A stretch of 64,000 nucleotides of DNA from an uncultured Acidimicrobiales bacterium (GCA_937922785.1 CALAJQ010000008.1:84778-148777), one strand, 5' to 3'; numbered from the stretch's first letter, positions 24,185-32,870 are shown. The notes: a model not told the origin generated them from the letters alone. Numbers and translations: made by a program.

Positions 24185-24203
24185 CCACATCAGAGGCCGC
24201 TGG
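24185..24203 (+). repeat. Right copy of the direct repeat bracketing the operon
   Basis: The same 19 bases as at 19018-19036, in the same orientation, 8 bases after the last stop codon of the operon. As at the left copy, it lies directly behind a stop codon, so it may be a recurrent 3'-UTR element rather than an insertion mark. Confidence 0.8.
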
Positions 24204-24216
24204 TAGTTTCGGGTGT

Positions 24217-25176
24217 GTGACCACACCTCAGCAACCAATCGCATCTCCTTTCGGCACCGCATCAACCGCGGCCGAAGTTATCGAAGGTATTGACCTCACC
24301 GGCAAACTGGCAGTAGTGACCGGTGGATATTCGGGCCTAGGTCTTGAGACAACCCGAGCGCTTAAGGGCGCCGGCGCCGATGTGATTGTTCCCGCCCGTC
24401 GGCCAGAACATGCCCAAGAGATTCTTGGTGATCTGGCCGAGGTTGCCGAAATGGATCTTGGCGATCTCGACAGTGTTTCTCGCTTCGCCGCTGCACTTGT
24501 TGAAGATGGACGCCCGATTGACTTGTTAATCAACAACGCTGGCATCATGGCCAACCCAGAAACCCGCGTGGGGCCAGGTTGGGAATCACAGCTGGCCACA
24601 AACCACTTCGGCCACTACGCCCTAACCAACCATCTATGGCCTCTACTTGCCGATGGGGGAGCGCGAGTAGTGGCGCTGTCATCCACTGGCCACAAGCTTT
24701 CTGACATCCGGTGGGATGACCCACACTTCAACTCTGAGCCCTACAACGAATGGGTTGCTTACGGTCAAGCCAAGTCTGCGAACGCCTTGTTCGCGGTTCA
24801 GCTGGATGCCTTGGGCAAGGACTCTGGCGTGCGGGCGTTCTCAGTTCATCCCGGCGGAATCATGACCGAGCTTCAACGTCACATGCCCAAAGAAGACCTG
24901 CTTGAACGCGGTTGGATCGACGCTGATGGCAACCCGAACCCGTTGTTCAAGACACCAGAAGGTGGTGCTTCCACTTCAGTCTGGGCTGCCACTTCACCAA
25001 TGCTCGAAGGCATGGGCGGCGTCTACTGCGAAGACTGCAACATCGCCGCCCCGACCGATCCCAGCTCTGACTTTGCCCGCTTCATGGGCGTAAACGCTCA
25101 CGCGGTTAACGCCGAAAGTGCCGAGCGTTTGTGGGCTATGACAGCCGAGGCAACAGGGATCAACGCTTTTGGGTAA
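24217..25176 (+). CDS. SDR-family protein, retinol-dehydrogenase-like
   Basis: A 319-residue SDR of the longer retinol dehydrogenase/WW-oxidoreductase type. Glycine motif VTGGYSGLGLET near residue 35; NNAGIMANPE; NHFGHYALTNHL; catalytic Ser in ALSSTGH; Y-x3-K in AYGQAKSANALF; HPGGIMTELQRHM. The start is GTG at 24217, with no strong ribosome-binding site. The next gene's start overlaps its stop by 8 bases, an odd coupling of a cytoplasmic enzyme with a lipoprotein. Substrate unknown. Confidence 0.9.
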   Translation: MTTPQQPIASPFGTASTAAEVIEGIDLTGKLAVVTGGYSGLGLETTRALKGAGADVIVPARRPEHAQEILGDLAEVAEMDLGDLDSVSRFAAALVEDGRPIDLLINNAGIMANPETRVGPGWESQLATNHFGHYALTNHLWPLLADGGARVVALSSTGHKLSDIRWDDPHFNSEPYNEWVAYGQAKSANALFAVQLDALGKDSGVRAFSVHPGGIMTELQRHMPKEDLLERGWIDADGNPNPLFKTPEGGASTSVWAATSPMLEGMGGVYCEDCNIAAPTDPSSDFARFMGVNAHAVNAESAERLWAMTAEATGINAFG

Positions 25177-25936
25177 GGCTGCGGCGGTTGGCTTTCTGCT
25201 GCTGCCGCTAGCCAGCGCTGCTGCCTGCACAGCGGGTGAAACCGCTGAAACAACGCTGGCGGTTGAAACAACCCCCTCAGTTGAACCAACACTGGCGGCT
25301 ACAACAACGACCGCTCCCGCCGTCAGTGCTCCACCGGCGTCAAGAGCCGAGAAAAACCCAGGGGACTCTACGCAGAATCACTGGATAGGTCGCAACAAGA
25401 TGACTTCGAAGTCAATCGAGGTGGTCTGGTCCGAAGTTGAAGACGTGCAGACCTACCGCATCCATCGGTTCGGCGAAGGCAGCCCAGGACCGGCTGACGT
25501 GCTTCTCGATGAAGTCAGCCTTGTCTTTGAAGGACTCGCCACTACTTTCGTCGACGAGGCGGTTGAAGAAGGTCAGTTCTACACCTACGTGCTGGAGGTT
25601 CGGACCGGCGCCGAAACTTTGGATCGCCGGTGGACCAAAGGCCTGGCCATGGATGACACGGTTCCGCCCAGTCCCATAACCAACTTGCGGGCTGAGATTG
25701 TTGGCGAAGGCGTGCTACTCAGTTGGGACCCTTCGTCAGACAACGTTGAGTTTGCGGCGTACTCGGTATCAATAGTTGAAGGGGATCAGCTTCGCTACAT
25801 CGGTGGCGGGGCTGACATCGGCCAGTCGTCGTTCCTTGATAATAGGCCCTTGCCCGGCGATGTCACTTACGCAGTTCAGGCCGCGGACTTCCATGACAAC
25901 CGGACCGAACCGGCGTTAATCACTATCTCTAGATAG
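25169..25936 (+). CDS. Lipoprotein with fibronectin type III-like domains
   Basis: A 255-residue secreted protein. TTG at 25169 gives a short signal (GKAAAVGFLLLPLASAAAC) with a lipoprotein-type Cys at about residue 20, then a Thr/Pro-rich linker (TTPSVEPTLAATTTTAPAV). Two fibronectin-like beta domains follow: KSIEVVWSEVEDVQTYRIHRFGEG and GVLLSWDPSSDNVEFAAYSVSIV, the second introduced by the DTVPPSPITNL boundary common between FN3 repeats. Probably a surface-exposed binding protein. The start codon is uncertain because of the overlap with the SDR stop. Confidence 0.7.
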   Translation: MGKAAAVGFLLLPLASAAACTAGETAETTLAVETTPSVEPTLAATTTTAPAVSAPPASRAEKNPGDSTQNHWIGRNKMTSKSIEVVWSEVEDVQTYRIHRFGEGSPGPADVLLDEVSLVFEGLATTFVDEAVEEGQFYTYVLEVRTGAETLDRRWTKGLAMDDTVPPSPITNLRAEIVGEGVLLSWDPSSDNVEFAAYSVSIVEGDQLRYIGGGADIGQSSFLDNRPLPGDVTYAVQAADFHDNRTEPALITISR

Positions 25937-25960
25937 CGCAGTCTCTAGTTGAGGCTGTCC

Positions 25961-27223
25961 CTAGTTGAGCACGTTGTACACGTGAACCACAGGGTTGGTT
26001 CCCTCTGCGAACTCTTGGGCGATGAAAATTCGATTGTTCCCAGCGTCATAGGCTGCGCCAGTCAGCTGGAAACTTGATGCGGTCATGGGTAGCTTTAGCT
26101 CCCAATAGTCATAGGGCATCAGCGACTCCGGTGCCTTTTCTCCGGCCGCCACCTGGGCCAGGTCAGCTGCATCATAAGCCCAGACTTGGTATCGGTAGGG
26201 GTAAGCGTGGGTCCCTTTGGAAGAGTTGATCGGATCGTTGCATTCTTCGCCCGTGCCATAGCAATAGTCACCAACGCCCTGGGTTCCGAAGAACAAAACC
26301 GAGTTACTTCGTTCCGGAAACACGATGCCTGTAACGGTTGATGTCAGGTTCCAAAGGTCGCTTTGGCGTTCCGGAACATCCAAGGGGCTGGCCAGCGGGT
26401 AGCCAAGCACAAGCGATGCGGGTTTTGTGTTGCTGAACGCTTCAGGCGAGAACGTTGCGGCGGCCGGGCCGACTGAGGAGTTGCTGGCAATCGACACTCC
26501 GCCAAGGCCACCGATGTAGGGGTCGCCGCCAAAGGCTGCTTGCCACTGTTGTGGGATATGGGCCATCGGTCCGCCCAACCAACGGGCTGAGATGTCGGGC
26601 GAGATTGCTTGCAGCTCCGAGCTTGGACCTAACGCAGTGTCGGTTATCAAGTGGGATCTGCTCTGTTCACCGGAGGCGTCGTAGTAATCGAACGCAGAGA
26701 CAATCAGTGAGTCACCGTCAACGAGGTATCCGCCGACCCTGGCGTACTCGGGGTCGGCCGGAGTCGAGATATCTTTTAGCTTGCCATCGGCTGCGTCCTG
26801 TGGCTTTTTGACAAACACGGCGCGATTTAGTGAGGCCGGATCTGAACCGGGGACAAGAGGCGGAATTGATATTTCGGCGGTCAACTGATGCCAGTCGTGG
26901 CCGGTGATGAACAACGAGTTGTTTGCTGGGTTGAAGGCCAACCCGTAGCCGCCGTAGGCCAACGAGTCTTCGGTGCCGGAACTTTCGTCGGGCACCGTAA
27001 ACGAGCCTTCGTAACTCAGATCGTCAGCCCCAATCAACCCTTCAGCAGCCGGCGCTGACGCAACGGTGGTCTCGGGTGCAGGCTCGGGTGCAGGCCCGGT
27101 CGTGGGCAAGTAGGCACTGGTACTGGTCGTGCACGCAACGGTTGCTACTAGGAACAGGATGCCAAAACACCGCAGAAGAAGGAGGCTGCGAGTCCGCGGC
27201 CAATTCGTTGAGTCTGGATCCAT
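25961..27223 (-). CDS. Secreted lipoprotein of unknown function
   Basis: A 420-residue exported protein: positively charged start, hydrophobic core LLLLRCFGILFLVATVAC with lipobox-like Cys31, then a Thr/Pro/Ala-rich linker containing a duplicated Glu-Pro-Ala-Pro stretch encoded by a short DNA tandem repeat. The mature part has repeated strand-turn segments such as YGLAFNPANNSLFITGHDW, VGGYLVDGDSLIVSAFDYY and TGAAYDAGNNRIFIAQEF, spaced like blades of a beta-propeller. Two close Cys (DYCYGTGEEC) may form a disulfide. No family name can be given. Convergent with the FN3 lipoprotein gene. Confidence 0.65.
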   Translation of the reverse strand: MDPDSTNWPRTRSLLLLRCFGILFLVATVACTTSTSAYLPTTGPAPEPAPETTVASAPAAEGLIGADDLSYEGSFTVPDESSGTEDSLAYGGYGLAFNPANNSLFITGHDWHQLTAEISIPPLVPGSDPASLNRAVFVKKPQDAADGKLKDISTPADPEYARVGGYLVDGDSLIVSAFDYYDASGEQSRSHLITDTALGPSSELQAISPDISARWLGGPMAHIPQQWQAAFGGDPYIGGLGGVSIASNSSVGPAAATFSPEAFSNTKPASLVLGYPLASPLDVPERQSDLWNLTSTVTGIVFPERSNSVLFFGTQGVGDYCYGTGEECNDPINSSKGTHAYPYRYQVWAYDAADLAQVAAGEKAPESLMPYDYWELKLPMTASSFQLTGAAYDAGNNRIFIAQEFAEGTNPVVHVYNVLN

Positions 27224-27283
27224 GTTCTTAAGGTAAACCTAGATGGATTAAGGGATCATGAAGGAACGGGACTACCAACGTTC

Positions 27284-27348
27284 AAACACTGCATGTCAGA
27301 AACACCGCATGTCAGAAACACCGCATGTCACAAACACCGCATGGTCAG
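27284..27348. repeat. Four tandem copies of a 16-bp unit
   Basis: AAACACCGCATGTCAG and close variants occur four times in direct succession (one C/T change, one G/C change, and one inserted G in the last copy), ending just before the ribosome-binding site of the next gene. It sits between divergent genes and so covers their promoter region. Confidence 0.9.
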
Positions 27349-27360
27349 AAACGGAGAGAC

Positions 27361-27693
27361 GTGAGCGTAAACAAACATGAAGCCGACAGTGAACTCTTTT
27401 GGGAGCTTGTCAGCGAGCTACAGGCCGAAGACCAGCGAGTGGTTGAGGGCACAATCATGGGCGGCGCGTGTGCCCGAGTGAACGACGAGTTTCTTGCCCT
27501 GGTCGATTACAAGGGTTCGGGGCTGGTTGTGAAGCTACCTCGGGAGAGGGTTGCTGAACTAGTGGCCGACGGGACCGGAAACCCGTTTGGTCCAGCAGGC
27601 AAGATCTTCAAAGAGTGGGTGTCAGTTCCGACCGCTGACGCAAAGCTCTGGAAGGCTCTTTTGCGAGAGGGCATCCAGTTCGTCAGTTCTTAA
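27361..27693 (+). CDS. Small MmcQ/TfoX-like protein
   Basis: A 110-residue protein. GTG at 27361 is chosen because GGAGAG lies about 5 bases upstream; the open frame continues into the tandem repeat. Characteristic segments are VEGTIMGGACARVNDEFLALVDY, LVVKLPRERVAELV and PAGKIFKEWVSVPTADAKLWKALL, a pattern seen in small YjbR/TfoX-like proteins of actinobacteria. The function is unknown; the fold resembles a DNA-binding alpha/beta unit. The 3' end overlaps the convergent gene by 11 bases. Confidence 0.7.
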   Translation: MSVNKHEADSELFWELVSELQAEDQRVVEGTIMGGACARVNDEFLALVDYKGSGLVVKLPRERVAELVADGTGNPFGPAGKIFKEWVSVPTADAKLWKALLREGIQFVSS

Positions 27694-28234
27694 GCGCTTG
27701 CCGGCTGCGCTTGCGGCTACGACTGCGAATCTTTACTCCAATGACCGAGCCGATCACAGCAAGCCCACCGCCGAAAAACGCTACCTCGCGGTTGGCGTAA
27801 CTGCGGCCCGGGCCAATGGAAGCGTTCGGTGGCTGAGGGTCACCGAAGCCGGCCGCCTGAGCAGGAGACCCGGTGTCGCAAGAGATCGTGTTCCAAACCC
27901 CGCCTTGGTCGAAGGCGATAACGGCCAATGTGTCTCCTACTTGGGCCCCCAAAGCGCACGATGCTGATAGCGACGGGGCGCGAACTAGCACGGTTGGGCC
28001 CGCCTCTCCCACTAAGACTTCGGTAGTTTCAAAGGTCCAGATCTTGTCGCTCCGGGCGAACAGCGAGGCTTCGTCGGTCACTGTGCCGATGAACGCCAGC
28101 TCAACTTCGGCTTCGTCGAAGAACTCGAACGCGTTGTCGCCGCAGCTGCAGGCCGACGCAGGGGTGGCGCTAACCAGCGTGATGCCGATTGCCGACAGCA
28201 GAATTGATATCGCAGCTGCCATAACTCGTCGCAT
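27683..28234 (-). CDS. Secreted TIMP/NTR-like protein with C-terminal anchor
   Basis: A 183-residue exported protein. Signal peptide MRRVMAAAISILLSAIGITLVSATPASA ends just before C-S-C-G, so the mature chain starts with Cys-x-Cys as in TIMP/NTR-like proteins, in which this end chelates or caps metal. Further Cys occur in SASCALG and NTISCDTG, enough for two disulfides. A C-terminal helix (VAFFGGGLAVIGSVIGVKI) and a basic tail (RSRSRKRSR) anchor it. The start at 28234 is preferred over longer frames because it begins the signal peptide. Role unknown. Confidence 0.7.
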   Translation of the reverse strand: MRRVMAAAISILLSAIGITLVSATPASACSCGDNAFEFFDEAEVELAFIGTVTDEASLFARSDKIWTFETTEVLVGEAGPTVLVRAPSLSASCALGAQVGDTLAVIAFDQGGVWNTISCDTGSPAQAAGFGDPQPPNASIGPGRSYANREVAFFGGGLAVIGSVIGVKIRSRSRKRSRQALKN

Positions 28235-28351
28235 GGGTCTCACTATCTCACATCGGGGAATGGCTGAGAGAGATTGTGCTGTGTCAATATCAGTCACAAG
28301 CGCCGAGCCCTAGTTGCCGGCGTTGACCAGGACTCGAAGGGCAATTTCCAA

Positions 28352-30133
28352 ATGACAGACACGCTTGATACCGAGGCGCTTCGAGCCAAGTATGAGGCCG
28401 AGCGAGTTAAGCGATTGCGGGGCGATGGTAACGAGCAGTATGTCGAGCCGGTCGGGCAATTCGCTCACTACTTGGATGACCCTTACGTCGAGGTGGTGGA
28501 ACGAGAGCCAGTGACCGACGAAGTCACTGTTGCGTTTGTTGGTGGTGGATTCGCCGGTCTTGTGACGGGTGCTCGGCTGAAAGAAGCAGGAATCGAAGAT
28601 GTGCGAATCATCGAAAAAGGTGGCGACTTCGGTGGTACCTGGTATTGGAACCGGTACCCCGGAGCGCAGTGCGACACGGCCGCATTTATCTATATGCCGT
28701 TGCTTGAAGAGACGGGTCACATGCCCAGCCGCAAGTACACCCAAGCGCCGGAGATCCTCGAGCATTGCCAGCGAATTGGCAAGCACTTCGATCTTTACAA
28801 CAACGCCCTGTTCTCCACCGAGGTAACCGAGATTCAGTGGGAGGAATCGTCAAAGCGTTGGATCATTCGCACCAATCGCGGTGACGAGATGCGGGCCAAG
28901 TTCGTGGCTCAAGGGACCGGTCCATTGCACCGCGCCAAGCTTCCGGGGATTCCGGGGATCCAGTCCTTTGGCGGTCACAGCTTTCACACCAGTCGATGGG
29001 ACTATGACTACACAGGTGGTAGCCCCTCAGGCGAGCCGATGGCCAATCTGGCCAACAAGCGGGTTGGGATAATTGGCACCGGTGCTACGGCGGTTCAGTG
29101 CGTGCCACACCTAGCTGCCACCGCTGGCGAGCTTTTTGTGTTCCAACGGACGCCATCGTCAATTGACGTTCGTAACAACCAAGACACCGATCCCGAGTGG
29201 TTTGCAACGCTTGGGCCCGGGTGGCAGCAAGAGTGGCTTTGGAATTTCACCACGCTGCAGACGGGCGGGTTCACCGACGAGGACTTGGTCATGGACGGCT
29301 GGACCGACATCTCACAACGAATTCGAGACAAAGCCCTAGAAAACGGTGACTTTAGTGAGGAGGGTTTGGTTCAGGCCTACCACGACTCTGACGATGAAAA
29401 GATGGCTGAGATCCGAGCCCGCGTTGACCAGCTGATCAAAGACCCAGCCACAGCTGAAGCACTTAAGCCGTGGTACCGCCAGCTTTGCAAGCGGCCATGT
29501 TTCCACGACGAGTACCTTGATGCGTTTAACCGTGGCTCGGTGAACCTGATCGACACCGACGGCAAAGGCGTCGAACGAATCGATGAGACCGGTGTCTGGG
29601 TTGGCGACCAGCACTATGAACTGGATTGTCTCATCTACGCGTCTGGGTTCGAGGTGGGCACCTCCTATGAGCGGCGTAGCGGCTTCGATTCGATCGGTCG
29701 CGACGGCGTTCGGCTTTCAGAAGTGTGGGCTGACGGCATGGTCACAAAACACGGAACTCATGTGCATGGCTTTCCGAACCTGTTCATTGTCGGTCCGAAC
29801 CAAGGCGCCAATTTGATCTCGAACGTGCCTCACAACCTGACCGAGCGAGGTGCCACCATCGCTGCGATTCTGCGTCACTCAATTGACGGTGGGTTCGACG
29901 AGGTCGAAGTATCAGCTGAGTCTCAGGATGAGTGGATGAGTTTGCTTGAGGCTGGCGGCCGCTCGTTTGGTAACGACCCGAGCTGCACTCCTGGCTATTA
30001 CAACAACGAGGGCAAAACTGAGACCCGCGGCACGCGGAACTTTCTGGGTTATCCCGACGGGCCTATCGCCTATTTCGACTACATCAAGCAGTGGCGAGAG
30101 TCAGGCAAATTCGAAGGTCTCCAATTCCGCTAG
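28352..30133 (+). CDS. Flavin-binding Baeyer-Villiger monooxygenase
   Basis: A 593-residue class B flavoprotein monooxygenase. FAD site VGGGFAGL at residues 63-70; GGTWYWNRYPGAQCD at 94-108; the BVMO fingerprint F206-x-G208-x3-H212-x3-W216 (FGGHSFHTSRW); and the NADPH Rossmann motif VGIIGTGATAVQ. Length and the extended N-terminus match the cyclohexanone/steroid-type group, which turns ketones into esters or lactones. The ATG at 28352 has AAGG about 10 bases upstream. It is followed by a palindromic repeat and a convergent gene. Substrate cannot be predicted, though hydrophobic cyclic or aryl ketones are usual. Confidence 0.92.
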   Translation: MTDTLDTEALRAKYEAERVKRLRGDGNEQYVEPVGQFAHYLDDPYVEVVEREPVTDEVTVAFVGGGFAGLVTGARLKEAGIEDVRIIEKGGDFGGTWYWNRYPGAQCDTAAFIYMPLLEETGHMPSRKYTQAPEILEHCQRIGKHFDLYNNALFSTEVTEIQWEESSKRWIIRTNRGDEMRAKFVAQGTGPLHRAKLPGIPGIQSFGGHSFHTSRWDYDYTGGSPSGEPMANLANKRVGIIGTGATAVQCVPHLAATAGELFVFQRTPSSIDVRNNQDTDPEWFATLGPGWQQEWLWNFTTLQTGGFTDEDLVMDGWTDISQRIRDKALENGDFSEEGLVQAYHDSDDEKMAEIRARVDQLIKDPATAEALKPWYRQLCKRPCFHDEYLDAFNRGSVNLIDTDGKGVERIDETGVWVGDQHYELDCLIYASGFEVGTSYERRSGFDSIGRDGVRLSEVWADGMVTKHGTHVHGFPNLFIVGPNQGANLISNVPHNLTERGATIAAILRHSIDGGFDEVEVSAESQDEWMSLLEAGGRSFGNDPSCTPGYYNNEGKTETRGTRNFLGYPDGPIAYFDYIKQWRESGKFEGLQFR

Positions 30134-30177
30134 CTATTACCTTGTTTCTGCCGGCACCCAACTGGCGGTGCCTGGAA

Positions 30178-30239
30178 CCGCAACAATCGGTTCTGGCGGC
30201 GCCCACGACCGTTTCCGGGCCTGGACACAGCCAGAACGG
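30178..30239. repeat. Palindromic repeat family B, copy 1
   Basis: CCGCAACAATCGGTTCTGGC starts this element, whose arms GTTCTGGC and GCCAGAAC (30190-30197 and 30230-30237) could form a hairpin. It matches the centre of the array at 34478-34629. It lies between the convergent BVMO and SRPBCC genes, so it may act as a two-way terminator. Confidence 0.8.
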
Positions 30240-30244
30240 AAAAG

Positions 30245-31015
30245 TTAGTCGGCTCTAGCGTCTAGCCAGCTTTGCCACTGCGGTTCATCTCGTTCGACGA
30301 TGGCGCCGCTGTCGGGTCCATACAGGTAGGACCAGATTGAAATACTCATGCTGTCGCCCATACTTTCCGCAGCCAAGATGGCTGTGCCGGGCGCTGGCTT
30401 TTCTACCAGCAAAGAGATCCGCCACTGGGCGGTATCGATGACCGATCCGGCAAGAACTAATCCCTCCGAAGTCTCAATGTCGACGCGGTCACCAACTTCG
30501 GGGGTTGCACTAATGCCTAGTTCCCCGGTGAGCTTTTGCCACGCCGCATCTCGGGGCCCAGGCCATGTTCCAGTGGGCAAGCTGGCCGTGGCCGACTGGC
30601 CCATGAAGTGCTCAAGGTGGGCCTTCAAGTTGCGCATGAACATGATCCAGCCGCCGGTCATAGCGTCATACTGAGCGTCCCAGTCATCGCCGTGCCCGAA
30701 CCCACTGTTGACTAGCCGAACAATGCACGTGCCGCCGTCGCGTGCTTCAACCAGCCATTCGAATGCCATTCCTCCTACGTCTTCGCCCCCATCGAACACG
30801 ATGCGGTTCGGTGGTTCCCATGCGGCGACCCGGCCTGGCACTTCCATCTCTGGGCCTGGTCCAAACCTTGCCGTTGCCGCCCCGTCCTGCTTTTCTTCAA
30901 CGGCGTGAGGCACGTACCACGAGGTGATACCCGGTCCGGTTGCGATTGCCCGCCAGACCTCTTCCGGTGTTCCTGGCACTTCGATCTCTAGCTCTAACGA
31001 GCGATCTTCAGACAT
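30245..31015 (-). CDS. SRPBCC (AHSA1-like) domain protein
   Basis: A 256-residue protein starting with a typical AHSA1/SRPBCC domain: LELEIEVPGTPEEVWRAIATGPGITSWYVPHAVE, then WEPPNRIVFDGG, FEWLVEARDGGTCIVRLVNSGF. The usual domain is about 150 residues; here about 100 more follow (ISATPEVGDRVDIETSEGLVLAGSVID), perhaps a second ligand-binding part. It lies 50 bases downstream of an HTH regulator gene on the same strand. This HTH plus SRPBCC pairing recurs at 34636-35491. Such proteins bind hydrophobic ligands; no enzyme activity is apparent. Confidence 0.85.
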   Translation of the reverse strand: MSEDRSLELEIEVPGTPEEVWRAIATGPGITSWYVPHAVEEKQDGAATARFGPGPEMEVPGRVAAWEPPNRIVFDGGEDVGGMAFEWLVEARDGGTCIVRLVNSGFGHGDDWDAQYDAMTGGWIMFMRNLKAHLEHFMGQSATASLPTGTWPGPRDAAWQKLTGELGISATPEVGDRVDIETSEGLVLAGSVIDTAQWRISLLVEKPAPGTAILAAESMGDSMSISIWSYLYGPDSGAIVERDEPQWQSWLDARAD

Positions 31016-31065
31016 GGTTTCAAGCCTTCCTTTTCGGCAATCGGTTTCTGTTTTGGACTTTGGTG

Positions 31066-31656
31066 TTAGGACTTGGGTGTTGTTGGCATTCGCGGGTGAG
31101 CGGCGACGACCAGCCGGTGCCAGCGCCCCCCGGCTGAGGTTTCGTCGTGGTATCTAGCTGTCAATGTTGTGACGGTCTCGGCAAGCTCGCTGGCGAACGC
31201 AGCTCGGTCAGCTGCGTTGGCGAAGCGAATCTCTGAGTCGATGGTCAAAGTTGCCAAAGGACGATTCGCGGCCCGAGCTCTGCGAGCCAACTCGCCAACC
31301 TCACCGAGCATGCGAGCTGCCACTGCGACCAAGTAGTGGGCAGACAATCGGTCAATCTTGCTGAGATCTGCGGCGGAGTCGGGAAGTACTTCGGGCGCCA
31401 GGACGTATGACCGAGCGGAGGCAACCATGACACGTTCGGTCAGACCCCGCCGGGGACGCTCTTCGACTAGCTCAACCAGGCCATGTTCTTCCAGCGTGCG
31501 CAAGTGATAGTTGACCTTCTGTCGGGTCTCTCCGATTGCATCAGCCACAGTTGTGGCCGAGCCTGGGTTTGCCAAGGCAGCTAGGACCTTCGCCCGAACG
31601 GGATCCAAAACGGCCAGCGCAACAGCCCGGTCGTCTATGACATCGAGGTCCAGCAC
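31066..31656 (-). CDS. ArsR-like winged-helix transcriptional regulator
   Basis: A 196-residue regulator. The HTH lies at about residues 10-80: ALAVLDPVRAKVLAALANPGSATTVADAIGETRQKVNYHLRTLEEHGLVELVEERPRRGLTERVMVASARSYVL. The C-terminal half is helical and probably binds ligand or dimerises. GTG at 31656 is the sensible start: it begins just before the HTH domain and lies directly after an inverted repeat with a TTGACA box. The much longer upstream frame crosses that promoter and the divergent gene. It heads an operon with the SRPBCC gene. Confidence 0.8.
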   Translation of the reverse strand: MLDLDVIDDRAVALAVLDPVRAKVLAALANPGSATTVADAIGETRQKVNYHLRTLEEHGLVELVEERPRRGLTERVMVASARSYVLAPEVLPDSAADLSKIDRLSAHYLVAVAARMLGEVGELARRARAANRPLATLTIDSEIRFANAADRAAFASELAETVTTLTARYHDETSAGGRWHRLVVAAHPRMPTTPKS

Positions 31657-31669
31657 ACCTGCATTGTCG

Positions 31670-31693
31670 TATTGACAAATGAATTTGTCAATA
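31670..31693. promoter_or_regulatory. Inverted repeat overlapping a TTGACA promoter box
   Basis: TATTGACAAAT and ATTTGTCAATA form perfect 11-bp arms around GA. Read toward the ArsR-like gene it contains TTGACA, and GACAAT lies 17 bases further on; the GTG start is so close that the mRNA may be nearly leaderless. A repressor bound here would block the promoter, so autoregulation by the ArsR-like protein is likely. Confidence 0.7.
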
Positions 31694-31757
31694 CAAGCTG
31701 GTGCTTCACCCCCTTGGCGTTGGGGCAATCTGGGTGGAGTGCGGGAACAGCAATTCA

Positions 31758-31786
31758 CAATTGCGGACATAATCTGGCCGCAATTG
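31758..31786. promoter_or_regulatory. Inverted repeat before the WYL regulator gene
   Basis: CAATTGCGG and CCGCAATTG are perfect 9-bp arms separated by 11 bases, ending 15 bases before the ATG of the WYL regulator. The arms are one helical turn apart plus a turn of arm, as for a dimeric regulator. It is a candidate autoregulatory operator. Confidence 0.6.
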
Positions 31787-31801
31787 AAGTAATAGTTGGT
31801 T

Positions 31802-32758
31802 ATGGCTGACACCGCATCTCGAACCTTGCGTTTGCTCGGACTAATGCAACACCACCGCTTCTGGCCTGGTGAAGAGCTGGCCGATCGACTTGAGGTCTCG
31901 GCGCGAACGTTACGGCGAGACATTGATCGCCTTCGCCAGCTGGGCTATCCGGTGAAGTCAACCCCAGGCCTAGATGGTGGATATCAGCTTGAGCCGGGGG
32001 CAACCATGCCGCCACTGTTGCTGGAAAACGACGAGGCAATCGCTCTTGCAGTCGGGCTCCAGGGCAGCGCCAACGCAGCGGTGTCCGATGTAGCCGAAGC
32101 ATCGGTTCGGGCCTTGGGCAAGGTCATGCAGATCCTCCCGCATGCGGTCCGGCGCGAGGTTGATGCAGTTCACACAATGACAATCTCCAGTCCGTCTCCA
32201 GCCCACGGACCTGCAATTACCTCCCATGTGCTAGCCACTGTGGCCCAAGCTTGCCGGGATGAGGTGCGGTTGAGTTTCGGGTACACCGCACGCGACGGGG
32301 AGGATTCGGAGCGAAGCATTGAGCCCTATCGAATTGTCAACATAGGCCGCCGCTTCTACTTGGTCGCCTATGACATGGACCGTGCCGATTGGAGGACGTT
32401 TCGGCTGGACCGAATTAGTGAGCCCGTTCCAGCCCGGAACAGATTCGACCCGCGGCCACTGCCGTCGGATGATCTTGGGGACTACGTGCGGTCGCGAATC
32501 GAGCAGCACCTTGCCACCTATCAGGTCGAAGTATTGATTCACGCATCTATCGACATCGTAAGACCGCGTATTGGCCGTCACGGCGAGCTTGAGCCATCGG
32601 GTCCTGATTCATGCCGCCTCTCTCTGACGACTTATGACTTGGACTGGCCAGCGTTTGCGCTTGCGACTATCGGCGCCCCTTTCGAGATCCTGGAACCGGC
32701 AGAGCTGGTTGACGTGATTCGCACGTGGGTAACAAGGCTGGATGCTTCTACTAGTTAG
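31802..32758 (+). CDS. YafY-type HTH and WYL-domain regulator
   Basis: A 318-residue regulator. HTH_11 at the start (TASRTLRLLGLMQHHRFWPGEELADRLEVSARTLRRDIDRLRQLGYPV), the GLDGGYQL turn, then a WYL domain (CRDEVRLSFGYTARDGEDSERSIEPYRIVNIGRRFYLVAYDMDRADWRTFRLDRI) and the C-terminal WCX extension. WYL domains bind nucleic acids or nucleotides. ATG at 31802 is used in place of an in-frame TTG two codons earlier. The ABC exporter operon follows 112 bases downstream on the same strand and may be a target. The stop codon lies inside a tandem duplication. Confidence 0.9.
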   Translation: MADTASRTLRLLGLMQHHRFWPGEELADRLEVSARTLRRDIDRLRQLGYPVKSTPGLDGGYQLEPGATMPPLLLENDEAIALAVGLQGSANAAVSDVAEASVRALGKVMQILPHAVRREVDAVHTMTISSPSPAHGPAITSHVLATVAQACRDEVRLSFGYTARDGEDSERSIEPYRIVNIGRRFYLVAYDMDRADWRTFRLDRISEPVPARNRFDPRPLPSDDLGDYVRSRIEQHLATYQVEVLIHASIDIVRPRIGRHGELEPSGPDSCRLSLTTYDLDWPAFALATIGAPFEILEPAELVDVIRTWVTRLDASTS

Positions 32759-32791
32759 ATCACACAGCAAGTAGTTAGATCACACAGCAAG
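32752..32791. repeat. Perfect tandem duplication of 20 bp
   Basis: TAGTTAGATCACACAGCAAG occurs twice head to tail. The first copy includes the stop codon of the WYL gene, so the duplication arose at the 3' end of the gene without altering the protein. Confidence 0.95.
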
Positions 32792-32870
32792 AAATCAGAC
32801 AGCCTCAGTTATCAGGACACAAAGTGACCGCATTGCCAATCAGTATGAACGAAGACAAACAGGAGACTAG

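Noticed and set aside
27284..27348. The four 16-bp repeats as a CRISPR array
   Set aside because: The units are directly adjacent with no spacers, and there are no cas genes; this is a simple tandem repeat.
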